A stretch of DNA of 5,449 nt from DASPKW01 sp038244055 (GTDB taxonomy: Bacteria > Planctomycetota > Phycisphaerae > Tepidisphaerales > Tepidisphaeraceae). The position numbers and the translations under genes were made by a program. Positions 1-5,449 of the stretch are shown here, piece by piece. The notes beneath the pieces are model-generated. The model was not told the origin of the DNA. It worked only from the letters and a program-made list of their open reading frames with translations, and ran no database searches. The stretch is from positions 1 to 5,449 of the forward strand of contig JBBRTW010000474.1 of the NCBI GenBank assembly GCA_038244055.1, in the 5' to 3' direction. The stretch's first letter is position 1. Each line of letters opens with the position of its first letter.

Positions 1-1
1 G

Positions 2-559
2 CTGCTCAAGTGGCTGCCCATCACCCAGAACATCAACCCGGCGGATCCGCGCTGCATCTCTTTCTACGAGTGCCTGGCCCATCACGGTCTGCCGCTTCTC
101 TCCCACACCGGCGGCGAAAAAACACTGCCGAACCTTGATGAGAGCGTCAAAAGCCCCGCGCTGCTGGAGGAAGCGATCCGCCGCGGCGTCACCGTGATCG
201 CGGCCCACTGCGGCACCAAATCCGCGCCGGGCGAGACCGATTACCTCGATGAGTTCATCCGCATGGCCCGCCAGCACGAGCGTTTCTATGGCGACACGGC
301 CGCGCTGAACCTGCCGATGCGCTCGCACGCCTATGGCGCGCTGCTGGAGCATCCGGAGGTGATGGCGAAGGTGATCCACGGCAGCGACTGGCCGGTCATT
401 CCCATCCCGCCGGTGACGCGGCTCGGGCTGAGGGCGACGGTGGACATGCTGCACGAGAAGAACTGGATGCGGCGGGATGTGCTGATCAAAAAGCGCCTGG
501 GATTCGGCCAGGAATACTGGGATCGGGCGGCGAAGGTGCTGCGGGTGACGGCGCGGTGA
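2..559 (+). CDS. Amidohydrolase-2 family metal-dependent hydrolase, C-terminal part (5' end outside window)
   Basis: The frame starting at base 2 is open from the left edge to a TGA at 557-559, giving 185 residues of a protein whose start is missing. Visible motifs fit the TIM-barrel amidohydrolase-2 family (Pfam PF04909): KWLPITQNINP near residues 3-13, SHTGGE at 34-39 with a likely metal-binding His35, AAHCGT at 67-72 with His69, and HGSDWPV at 126-132, where Asp129 would be the conserved catalytic or metal-binding aspartate near the barrel end. The tail GFGQEYWDRAAKVLR is the helix that usually closes such proteins. The family performs metal-assisted hydrolysis or decarboxylation; the substrate cannot be read from this fragment. 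No signal peptide can be judged because the N-terminus is absent. A GTG at 194 could be taken as a start, but conserved motifs continue upstream of it, so the real start is off the window. The gene converges on the DUF1501 gene and ends 170 bp from that gene's stop. Confidence 0.82.
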   Translation: MLKWLPITQNINPADPRCISFYECLAHHGLPLLSHTGGEKTLPNLDESVKSPALLEEAIRRGVTVIAAHCGTKSAPGETDYLDEFIRMARQHERFYGDTAALNLPMRSHAYGALLEHPEVMAKVIHGSDWPVIPIPPVTRLGLRATVDMLHEKNWMRRDVLIKKRLGFGQEYWDRAAKVLRVTAR

Positions 560-584
560 ACGTGCGTCGCCCAAAGGCCATCCT

Positions 585-679
585 GTAGCACGGGCATCTT
601 GCCCGTGTCTGCAACTGTCGAAATAAACAGCGCAATCTTGGAACTAGCGAAGTTCACATGGGCAAGATGCCCATGCTAC
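585..679. repeat. REPIN-like inverted pair of palindromes between convergent genes
   Basis: Two 24-bp copies, 585-608 and 656-679, are in opposite orientation and agree at 22 of 24 bases. Each copy is itself a hairpin: CACGGGCA-TCT-TGCCCGTG at 589-607 and CATGGGCA-AGA-TGCCCATG at 657-675, each with a perfect 8-bp stem and 3-nt loop. The two differences between copies are C591/G605 against T659/A673 (same orientation), which pair with each other, so the stem is kept. Between the copies lies a third small hairpin, GAACT-AGCGA-AGTTC, at 641-655. This organisation matches REP doublets (REPINs) mobilised by RAYT transposases, although no RAYT gene is in the window. Position between two convergent 3' ends suggests it could also stop transcription or protect mRNA ends on both strands; it lacks a clean T-tract, so an intrinsic terminator is not claimed. 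Being genome-wide repetitive is inferred, not seen. Confidence 0.75.
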
Positions 680-700
680 GACATCCACTCTTTATCTTTT

Positions 701-714
701 CCGCGTCTCCGCGG
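701..714. repeat. Small GC hairpin, possible fragment of a CGCGGAGACGCGG-type repeat
   Basis: CCGCG-TCTC-CGCGG forms a 5-bp stem with a 4-nt loop, 15 bp beyond the DUF1501 stop codon. On the minus strand it reads GCGGAGACGCGG followed by AAAAGATAAAG, so there is no T-tract in the direction of DUF1501 transcription and it is not a canonical intrinsic terminator. The wording resembles the GCAGAGACGCGGAG-type intergenic repeats seen in several bacterial phyla; calling it a degenerate copy is inference. Confidence 0.35.
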
Positions 715-729
715 CAAATCCTCGGCCGA

Positions 730-1989
730 TCAAATAAATTCCAGCCGCCCCGCATGTTTTCCCAGCACGCGATCCGCGCTGGTGCCGAGCCATTTTTCCA
801 GCAGGCTGGCGTAGCAGTCGCGGAAGTCGATGTTGTATTTCAGATCGCCGTGGTCGAGATCGGTCAGCGAGGGGTACTTGCCATAGAGTCCGCCATGGAC
901 CGCGCCGCCCGCGAAGAACATCACGCTGGCCGCGCCGTGGTCGGTGCCGGCCGAGCCGTTTTCCTGCACGCGCCGGCCGAACTCGCTGAACACCATCACC
1001 AGCACGTCCTTGTCGCGATTCTCCGCCTTCAGATCGGCCAGGAACGCGTTGATGCTCGATGCGACCTCGCCCAGAATCCTGGCATGCCCATCGGCCTGTT
1101 TGGCGTGCGTATCGAAGCCGCCGAGGTTGACGTAGAACAGCTTGGTGCCCAGATTCTGCACGATCATCTGCGCGAACACTTTCAGCCCGGCCGCCGAGCG
1201 CGAGGTGGGGTAGTCGGCCTTGGCCGCGCGCGGGTTTTTCAAGATGCCCTTGATGATTTCCGTGCCTTTGACGATGTCCATCCCCGTGGCCTGGACGATT
1301 TCCGTCGGGCTCAGGATGTCTTCAGGCTTCATCCCCTTTTCCATCTCCGGACCGGCATTCTTCGCGTTCTTGTAAAGGCTGGAAATGGCCATCGATTCGG
1401 GTTTCTGATCCATCGGGTAGAAGTCGTCGATCGCATTGATACTGATGGCGGGAGCATGCCCGGATTTGAAAATCTCCGGCCGATTTTTCCCGTAATGCAC
1501 GATCGGAACGGCCGATTTGCAATCCTTGCATGATGTCTCGAAATACCGTCCAAGGAAACCGGTGGTCACATCATTCCCCGGATCGCCGCGATGCCAGATT
1601 TCCATCGAGCGGAAGTGGGAGCGGTTGGCATTGGGATACCCGGCTCCCTGAATCACCGCCAGATTCTTCGACTTGAAGAGATCGGCGAAGCCCGTCATCG
1701 AAGGATGCAGGCCGACGCCGGTTGTCGGATCGAGCGTCAGCACATCTTTATCGGGGATGGCGAGGGTCGGCCGAACTTTGACGTAGCTCGGATCCTTGAC
1801 GGGGATGAGCGTATTGAGCCCGTCATTGCCCCCATTGAGCTCGAACACGACCAGGACGCGCTCTTTGGTCGATTTATCGTTCTCCGCCGCGCGGGCCGCG
1901 GCCAGATTCATCAGCATCGCCGGCACGGCCGTGCCCGCTGCGACCACACTGGTTCCAGTCCGAAGAAACTCGCGACGAGAGAAGATCAT
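730..1989 (-). CDS. DUF1501 family protein with Tat signal peptide
   Basis: This 419-residue protein has the hallmarks of DUF1501 (Pfam PF07394), a group in the alkaline phosphatase/sulfatase-like superfamily. The N-terminus carries a twin-arginine motif, SRREFLRTG at residues 4-12, then a hydrophobic stretch and a probable cleavage site near AARA-AEN (about 32-37), so it should be exported folded by Tat. Family motifs follow in order: FELNGGNDGLN (49-59), NRSHF (122-126), GGFDTH (290-295), FSEFGRR (334-340), GTDHG (348-352) and GGLYG (366-370). The Asp and His residues in these match where this superfamily binds metals, but the actual activity of DUF1501 is unknown. A CxxC (Cys154-Cys157) might form a disulfide after export. 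The ATG at 1989 is backed by a good Shine-Dalgarno site. Full length is typical, with no frameshift. It lies downstream of the DUF1800 gene in the usual partner order, separated by 219 bp. Confidence 0.93.
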   Translation of the reverse strand: MIFSRREFLRTGTSVVAAGTAVPAMLMNLAAARAAENDKSTKERVLVVFELNGGNDGLNTLIPVKDPSYVKVRPTLAIPDKDVLTLDPTTGVGLHPSMTGFADLFKSKNLAVIQGAGYPNANRSHFRSMEIWHRGDPGNDVTTGFLGRYFETSCKDCKSAVPIVHYGKNRPEIFKSGHAPAISINAIDDFYPMDQKPESMAISSLYKNAKNAGPEMEKGMKPEDILSPTEIVQATGMDIVKGTEIIKGILKNPRAAKADYPTSRSAAGLKVFAQMIVQNLGTKLFYVNLGGFDTHAKQADGHARILGEVASSINAFLADLKAENRDKDVLVMVFSEFGRRVQENGSAGTDHGAASVMFFAGGAVHGGLYGKYPSLTDLDHGDLKYNIDFRDCYASLLEKWLGTSADRVLGKHAGRLEFI

Positions 1990-1995
1990 GGGAGA

Positions 1996-2000
1996 CTCCT
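1996..2000 (-). promoter_or_regulatory. Ribosome binding site of the DUF1501 gene
   Basis: On the minus strand AGGAG sits 6 nt before the ATG at 1989-1987, an ideal spacing. It confirms the start directly ahead of the Tat signal and shows that the gene is translated from its own site rather than by coupling to DUF1800. Confidence 0.75.
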
Positions 2001-2038
2001 GGATAAACGATGATTTTCTTTACCACGGAACGGAGAAA

Positions 2039-2203
2039 AATTAGCCACAGATGAACACAGATTTTCACAGATGAGAAGAAACAGATGAGAAGAAAAGGTA
2101 TCGGGTAGTTCAGATGTCTCGACAGTGACCTGTTAGTTTTTGCTCTCAATGCTAAATTCCATTTTTCTTATCTGTGCCTATCTGGGCTTATCTGTGGCTA
2201 ATT
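2039..2203. repeat. Long imperfect inverted repeat of CACAGAT words with T-runs on both sides
   Basis: The arms at 2039-2080 and 2162-2203 match at 34 of 42 positions when one is reverse-complemented. The outer 14 bases, AATTAGCCACAGAT, are identical. Each arm contains CAGAT at three regular positions roughly 10 to 11 bases apart. The interior of about 80 bp is AT-rich. On the minus strand the structure is followed by a run of five T (complement of 2036-2040), and on the plus strand by six T at 2205-2210, so it looks terminator-like in both directions, although the loop is large for an intrinsic terminator. It fills the gap between the DUF1800 stop (2209) and the DUF1501 start. Similar CCACAGATGAACACAGAT-type intergenic repeats are familiar from Planctomycetota, Verrucomicrobiota and cyanobacteria; membership in that group is recognition by eye only. 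It may attenuate or process the DUF1800-DUF1501 transcript. Confidence 0.7.
2067..2094. repeat. Perfect 14-bp tandem duplication
   Basis: ACAGATGAGAAGAA occurs at 2067-2080 and again directly after at 2081-2094 without a mismatch. The first copy is the inner end of the left arm of the long inverted repeat; the second has no partner in the right arm. It looks like a recent slippage duplication. Confidence 0.75.
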
Positions 2204-2208
2204 CTTTT

Positions 2209-3546
2209 TTAGCACAACTGATACTCCGGACTAACCAATATCAATCGGATCAATCCGCGGACTTTTTCTTCGCGTTCGCCTTGCGGAAGGCGGATGATGC
2301 TGGGCGTGCGCGTGCCGGCGTTCAGGAACGACAGGACGGTCGGCCGCAGGTTGCCCTGCGGGATCCGGTGCATGAACCGGATCAGGAAATGATCGACCAA
2401 TTCCGCGTTGGTCGAGATAAAATTCTCGGAGATGATCTTATTGACATCAAGGCCGGCGACCATGCCATTTCGCCCCTTGGCGACCAGCCCTCTGACAAAT
2501 CGGATGCGCTCCAGAAGGGTGAAGGTTGAGATCCACTCCTCGCCGCCCTTCCAGCCCGAAACATCGGGTGGATTGTAGAGATCCATCCCCATGGCCGAGG
2601 CCGCATCCGCGAAACCCTTAAGGTCGGTGATATCCGCATTGAGCGAGCGCACGACCCCGACCACATATTCGATCGGGTTCTTGATCTGTGTACCGACGGC
2701 CTGTGGCGCGAAAAAGCCGGGTGAGAGAAACATCGCCTTGAGCGTGGGTGCGATCTGATGCCCCGATTTCATGTACGCATCCACCATCGGCGAAACATCC
2801 GCATCGGTCGGGTTCTGATGCACGAAAAATCGCCAGAGCTTTTTGCAGATGAACTGCGGCGTATCGGGATTAGCGGCCAGCAGATCGAGGATATCGCCCC
2901 CATCGAGATTTCCGGTTTTACCCAGCACGGTTTTCGGGCCGGCATCGTGCTGGTCGGGAAAAAACACGAAGCGGCGGCCGGGCTTGTCGAGATTCCAGCC
3001 GGTGAAGGCGCGGGCGACCTCCTGGACATCGGTCTCGGTGTAGTGGCCGATGCCGAGCGTGAAAAGCTCCATCAATTCCCGCCCAAAGTTCTCATTCGGG
3101 TGCCCCGCCACATTGACGTTGTTATCCAGCCAGAGCTGCATGGCCGGGTCCCGCGCCATCGCCAGCAGCATCTCCCGGAAATTGCCGAGCGAAAGCTCCC
3201 GAAGCGTATCGATCTGATCCGCCATCAGCGAAGGCGTCTTCACCTTGGCGATGGCGGTGGCGAAGTGATTGTGCCAAAAGAGCGTCAGCTTCTCGCGCAT
3301 CAGGTTGGGGCTGCGCAACATCCGCAGCATCCATCCCGCCCGCAGCGATTGATGATCCTTCAGAAAGACATTGCCGATCGCCTGGGCGGCCTCCTCATCT
3401 TTGGTGAGCGGCCGATCGAGCTGGGAAAGTAACTGGTCGAGCGTCGCCTGCAAGCCGAGCTCGCTCGCCTGGGCGACTTCTTCCATCGTCGGGCCAAGGG
3501 TTGCGCGGCGGAGCAGGTGAGCGACTTTAGGGTCGAAGTCTCGCAT
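2209..3546 (-). CDS. DUF1800 family protein
   Basis: The 445-residue product matches DUF1800 (Pfam PF08811), a family of unknown function. Motifs in order: HLLRRATLGPT at residues 10-20, REKLTLFWHNHFAT at 84-97, GNFREMLLAMARDPAM at 121-136, then the family core with LDNN (140-143), GHPNENFGRELMELFTLG (148-165) and EVARAFTGW (176-184), DQHDAGPKTVLG (198-209) and CKKLWRFF (234-241). The ATG at 3546 is preferred: it puts HLLRR at its normal place close to the N-terminus. An in-frame TTG at 3609 would add 21 unconserved residues and has no properly spaced ribosome site. The site before ATG 3546 is weak (TGAG, 7 nt away). No signal peptide is visible with either start, in contrast to the Tat-exported DUF1501 partner downstream. 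The protein is complete, ending YQLC at a TAA whose last bases overlap a T-run next to the inverted repeat. Confidence 0.92.
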   Translation of the reverse strand: MRDFDPKVAHLLRRATLGPTMEEVAQASELGLQATLDQLLSQLDRPLTKDEEAAQAIGNVFLKDHQSLRAGWMLRMLRSPNLMREKLTLFWHNHFATAIAKVKTPSLMADQIDTLRELSLGNFREMLLAMARDPAMQLWLDNNVNVAGHPNENFGRELMELFTLGIGHYTETDVQEVARAFTGWNLDKPGRRFVFFPDQHDAGPKTVLGKTGNLDGGDILDLLAANPDTPQFICKKLWRFFVHQNPTDADVSPMVDAYMKSGHQIAPTLKAMFLSPGFFAPQAVGTQIKNPIEYVVGVVRSLNADITDLKGFADAASAMGMDLYNPPDVSGWKGGEEWISTFTLLERIRFVRGLVAKGRNGMVAGLDVNKIISENFISTNAELVDHFLIRFMHRIPQGNLRPTVLSFLNAGTRTPSIIRLPQGEREEKVRGLIRLILVSPEYQLC

Positions 3547-3679
3547 GTTGTTTCTCAGCACCACAAAGGGGCGAAATCTAGCAACGCGGCCGCCGGGAGA
3601 AGGTAGCAACCTCTGATTGTTCTACACATCCAGCAGCGGTGTGTTGCAAGTTCGGCGCGGCTTTGCGGGAGGAATTTGA
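3547..3679. promoter_or_regulatory. Divergent intergenic region between the DUF1800 and TPR/beta-protein genes
   Basis: These 133 bp must contain the start signals for leftward DUF1800 transcription and rightward transcription of the 3680 gene, unless either is read from further away. I looked for -35/-10 pairs on both strands and found none with acceptable spacing; TTGCTA and TAGATT on the minus strand are about 23 bp apart, which is too far. No convincing operator or riboswitch structure was seen. The role is assigned from gene layout only. Confidence 0.4.
3667..3673 (+). promoter_or_regulatory. Ribosome binding site that fixes the start at 3680
   Basis: GGGAGGA lies 6 nt before the ATG at 3680-3682, a strong Shine-Dalgarno match. 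A TTG at 3676 in another frame is only 2 nt from the site and leads to a short 81-codon frame, so this ribosome site favours the ATG, whose frame stays open to the window edge. Confidence 0.8.
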
Positions 3680-5449
3680 ATGAGATCTTTACGCGTGTGG
3701 ACGGTCGTATTCGCAACAGGGCTGGGGCTGGTGATCGCGGCGGCGGGGGCCGCGGACAAGGTCGGGCCCAAGGCGGGAAAATCAGCCGAAACCGAGCGGG
3801 AAAAGCGCCTGGGGGCCCGCCACGATTCCAAGCTCAACGAAGAAATCGCCGCCGTTTTCCGCAGCGCCGATACGACCTATCTGGTCGGCGATGTGACGCG
3901 GGCGGCCGACCTGTTCAATAAAGTTTTATCGATGGCCCCGGCCTCCAACTTCACCATCCGCGCCATGACGCGCCTTGGAGACTGCTCCTACGAACTCAAG
4001 AAATACGATGCCGCCGCCGCCCAGTATCGCCGCGCCGCCTCGGCCATGGAAGATGTCACCGATGAGGCCGAAATCGCCGCCGGAGTCCGCGCGGATTACA
4101 TGGTTGGCCAGTCCTATCTCGCGGCCAAGAACTACACGACCTGCTTCGGCGCTTTCCGCAAGTTCATCGATCGCCATCCCACCCACGCCCTGGTCAACAT
4201 GGCTTACCAGTGCATCGGCGATGCTCATCTGGCGATGGCGCAGTACCAGCAGGCGCTGATGGCCTATCGAATGGTCGGGACCGTCATGGACGCCAAAACC
4301 GCCGCCGCCAAGCGCATCACGCCCGGCGGCCGGCTCTATCTGAAAGTGACCGATGCCGATGTGAACGTCGGCGAAATCCCCCGCGGCGTGAAGGCCATCG
4401 TCAAGGCCGCCTCCGGCGATATTGAAGTGGTCGATCTCGAACCGATGGGCCTGCGAAATCCGGTCTTTCTCGGAACGATTCCCACGGCCCTCGCCGCTCC
4501 TCGCCAGAGCGGCGATCTCGATAAAGCCTTCACTGAAGAATCCGCCACGAAGATCCGCCAGACCCTGGCCGATGCAGAGAAGATGACCGCCCTGGCCCGC
4601 CAGAAACAGCAGTCGGCGGCCGAGGTCGATCGCTCGGTCGAAAAAACCTCCAACCCCGCCGGCGCTGAATCCAAGCGCGCCGCCCTGACCGCCGAAGCCG
4701 AGCAACTCACCGCCAAAGCCAAAGCCAGCTCCGATCAGGCCTGCAAGCAAGTCCACGATGGCTTCGCGGCCCTCGAAAAAATCGTCGCGGAATGGGCCCC
4801 CGATCAATCGGTCAAGAATCTCGCCAAGTCCCGCGCCCCCTCCCCCGCTACCAAACCCGCCACAACTCCCACGACCAAGCCAGCGGGCGATGGGGCGTCT
4901 GCCACCGCCGCTGCAACCGACCCGGCCGCCGGTGTCGATGTCAAAGCCGCGATGTCCAAGACCATCAGCACCTCCGATGAGGATGAAACCGCCGCCCCGA
5001 CCACTCGCCTCGCCGATGCATCGGCCCAGGGCATGTCCGAAAACGAAGTCGAGAAGATTCGCCTCGATGTCTTCGCCAAACCCACCACCATCGAAAACAT
5101 CGATACACGCCTCTCGGCCCTTTCCGTCTGGTCGCGCCTGCTCAAGCGCCAATTCCAGCGCCTGGAAATTCTCGGCGGCGACAGGATCGAGATCGAATAC
5201 GTCGATGAAATCGGCCCGGCCGGTCCGCAGAACATCATCCGCAAGGACACCGTTGAAATCGCCAGCGATGCCGAGATGGATTTCGTCACCCGCGATGGCC
5301 GCGAGCGCGTGACGCAGGTGGTCCTTGGCGGCGAGATTCTCCTCCGTGTGGAAGACCTCGATCGTGATGTCTCGAATAAGGCCGACACCATTCAGGTGAC
5401 GCTGGCCGCCCTGCCCAAGCCGGATACCAAAACCGCCGCCCTTCGCGAA
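3680..5449 (+). CDS. Secreted TPR and beta-domain repeat protein, 3' end outside window
   Basis: The frame from ATG 3680 is open for 590 codons to the right edge with no stop, so the protein is longer. Residues 1-25 form a Sec-type signal peptide (basic MRSLR, hydrophobic core, AAAGAA cleavage region). Residues about 55-203 are TPR-like helical pairs, clearest at 93-123 (LGDCSYELKKYDAAAAQYRRA) and 173-200 (IGDAHLAMAQYQQALMAYR). Residues 215-270 form a beta-type unit with GGRLYLKVTDADVN, then SGDIEVVDLE and FLGTIPTA, the pattern of repeated Ig-like units in bacterial surface proteins; the DxD residues may bind calcium. Residues 285-370 are Ala/Gln/Lys/Glu-rich and probably coiled coil; 385-450 is a Pro/Thr/Ala linker. 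From 495, GGDRIEIEYVDE leads to a second unit, GGEILLRVEDLDRDV (550-564), cut by the edge. A structural or binding role at the cell surface or periplasm is inferred; no catalytic motif is seen. Confidence 0.85.
   Translation, partial: MRSLRVWTVVFATGLGLVIAAAGAADKVGPKAGKSAETEREKRLGARHDSKLNEEIAAVFRSADTTYLVGDVTRAADLFNKVLSMAPASNFTIRAMTRLGDCSYELKKYDAAAAQYRRAASAMEDVTDEAEIAAGVRADYMVGQSYLAAKNYTTCFGAFRKFIDRHPTHALVNMAYQCIGDAHLAMAQYQQALMAYRMVGTVMDAKTAAAKRITPGGRLYLKVTDADVNVGEIPRGVKAIVKAASGDIEVVDLEPMGLRNPVFLGTIPTALAAPRQSGDLDKAFTEESATKIRQTLADAEKMTALARQKQQSAAEVDRSVEKTSNPAGAESKRAALTAEAEQLTAKAKASSDQACKQVHDGFAALEKIVAEWAPDQSVKNLAKSRAPSPATKPATTPTTKPAGDGASATAAATDPAAGVDVKAAMSKTISTSDEDETAAPTTRLADASAQGMSENEVEKIRLDVFAKPTTIENIDTRLSALSVWSRLLKRQFQRLEILGGDRIEIEYVDEIGPAGPQNIIRKDTVEIASDAEMDFVTRDGRERVTQVVLGGEILLRVEDLDRDVSNKADTIQVTLAALPKPDTKTAALRE

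Noticed and set aside
194..559. A short independent gene starting with GTG at 194
   Set aside because: The same frame is open to the left edge and encodes conserved hydrolase motifs (KWLPITQNINP, SHTGGE) before this codon, so it is an internal valine.
658..1533. A 291-codon plus-strand frame over the DUF1501 gene
   Set aside because: It lies opposite a well-supported DUF1501 gene with all family motifs. Its product has only low-complexity Val/Ala/Arg/His-rich sequence, and its start falls inside the REPIN-like repeat.
2039..2203. CRISPR-like array suggested by regularly spaced CAGAT words
   Set aside because: The words are only 5-7 bases long, spaced about 10 bases, and arranged as an inverted repeat; there are no repeat-spacer units and no cas genes in the window.
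2758..3432. A 224-codon plus-strand frame over the DUF1800 gene
   Set aside because: Antisense to conserved DUF1800 motifs, His/Arg/Ile-rich without a domain or ribosome site; explained by codon bias of the real gene.
3547..3609. N-terminal extension of DUF1800 from a TTG at 3609
   Set aside because: The added 21 residues are not hydrophobic enough for a signal peptide, the purine-rich site is directly against the TTG, and the family's usual N-terminus begins just after the ATG at 3546.
3926..5152. A 408-codon minus-strand reading frame, very rich in glycine, opposite the TPR/beta protein gene
   Set aside because: It is an antisense shadow: the plus-strand gene uses many GCC and other C-ending codons, which read as GGC glycine on the other strand. 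The plus frame has a strong ribosome site, signal peptide, TPR and beta motifs; the minus frame shows no recognisable domain.

Overview
The window looks like chromosomal DNA of a GC-rich bacterium, most likely a member of Planctomycetota, with Verrucomicrobiota or a related soil/aquatic lineage as the alternative. The basis is the neighbouring DUF1800 and DUF1501 genes, the Tat-exported DUF1501 protein, a large secreted TPR/beta-domain protein, and intergenic palindromes of the GGGCATCTTGCCC and CCACAGAT types. The taxonomic placement is inference; there is no rRNA or marker gene here.

Layout from left to right. (1) Bases 2-559 (+) are the C-terminal 185 codons of an amidohydrolase-2 type metal-dependent hydrolase whose start lies outside the window. 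(2) Bases 560-729 separate two convergent genes and hold a REPIN-like pair of inverted palindromes (585-679) plus a small GC hairpin (701-714). (3) Bases 730-1989 (-) encode a Tat-signal DUF1501 protein. (4) Bases 1990-2208 hold a 42-bp imperfect inverted repeat built from CACAGAT words, bordered by T-runs on both strands, with a 14-bp tandem duplication inside. (5) Bases 2209-3546 (-) encode a DUF1800 protein, the upstream partner of the DUF1501 gene. (6) Bases 3547-3679 are a short divergent control region. (7) From 3680 (+) to the right edge runs one uninterrupted reading frame of 590 codons. It encodes a secreted protein with a signal peptide, TPR-like repeats, an Ig-like beta unit, an Ala/Gln/Lys-rich helical stretch, a Pro/Thr/Ala linker and the start of a second beta unit.

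DUF1800 and DUF1501 are transcribed leftwards in the order usual for this pair and probably form one functional unit of unknown activity; only the DUF1501 protein carries an export signal. Their 219-bp gap holds a structure that could attenuate or process the shared transcript. The 3680 gene diverges from this pair, so both could share regulation, but no convincing promoter was identified. The hydrolase at the left edge is a separate convergent unit.

No tRNA, rRNA, CRISPR array, transposase or attachment site was found. The most notable items are the 3680 surface-type protein, the REPIN-like element with a compensatory base change, and the CACAGAT inverted repeat inside the DUF1800-DUF1501 unit.
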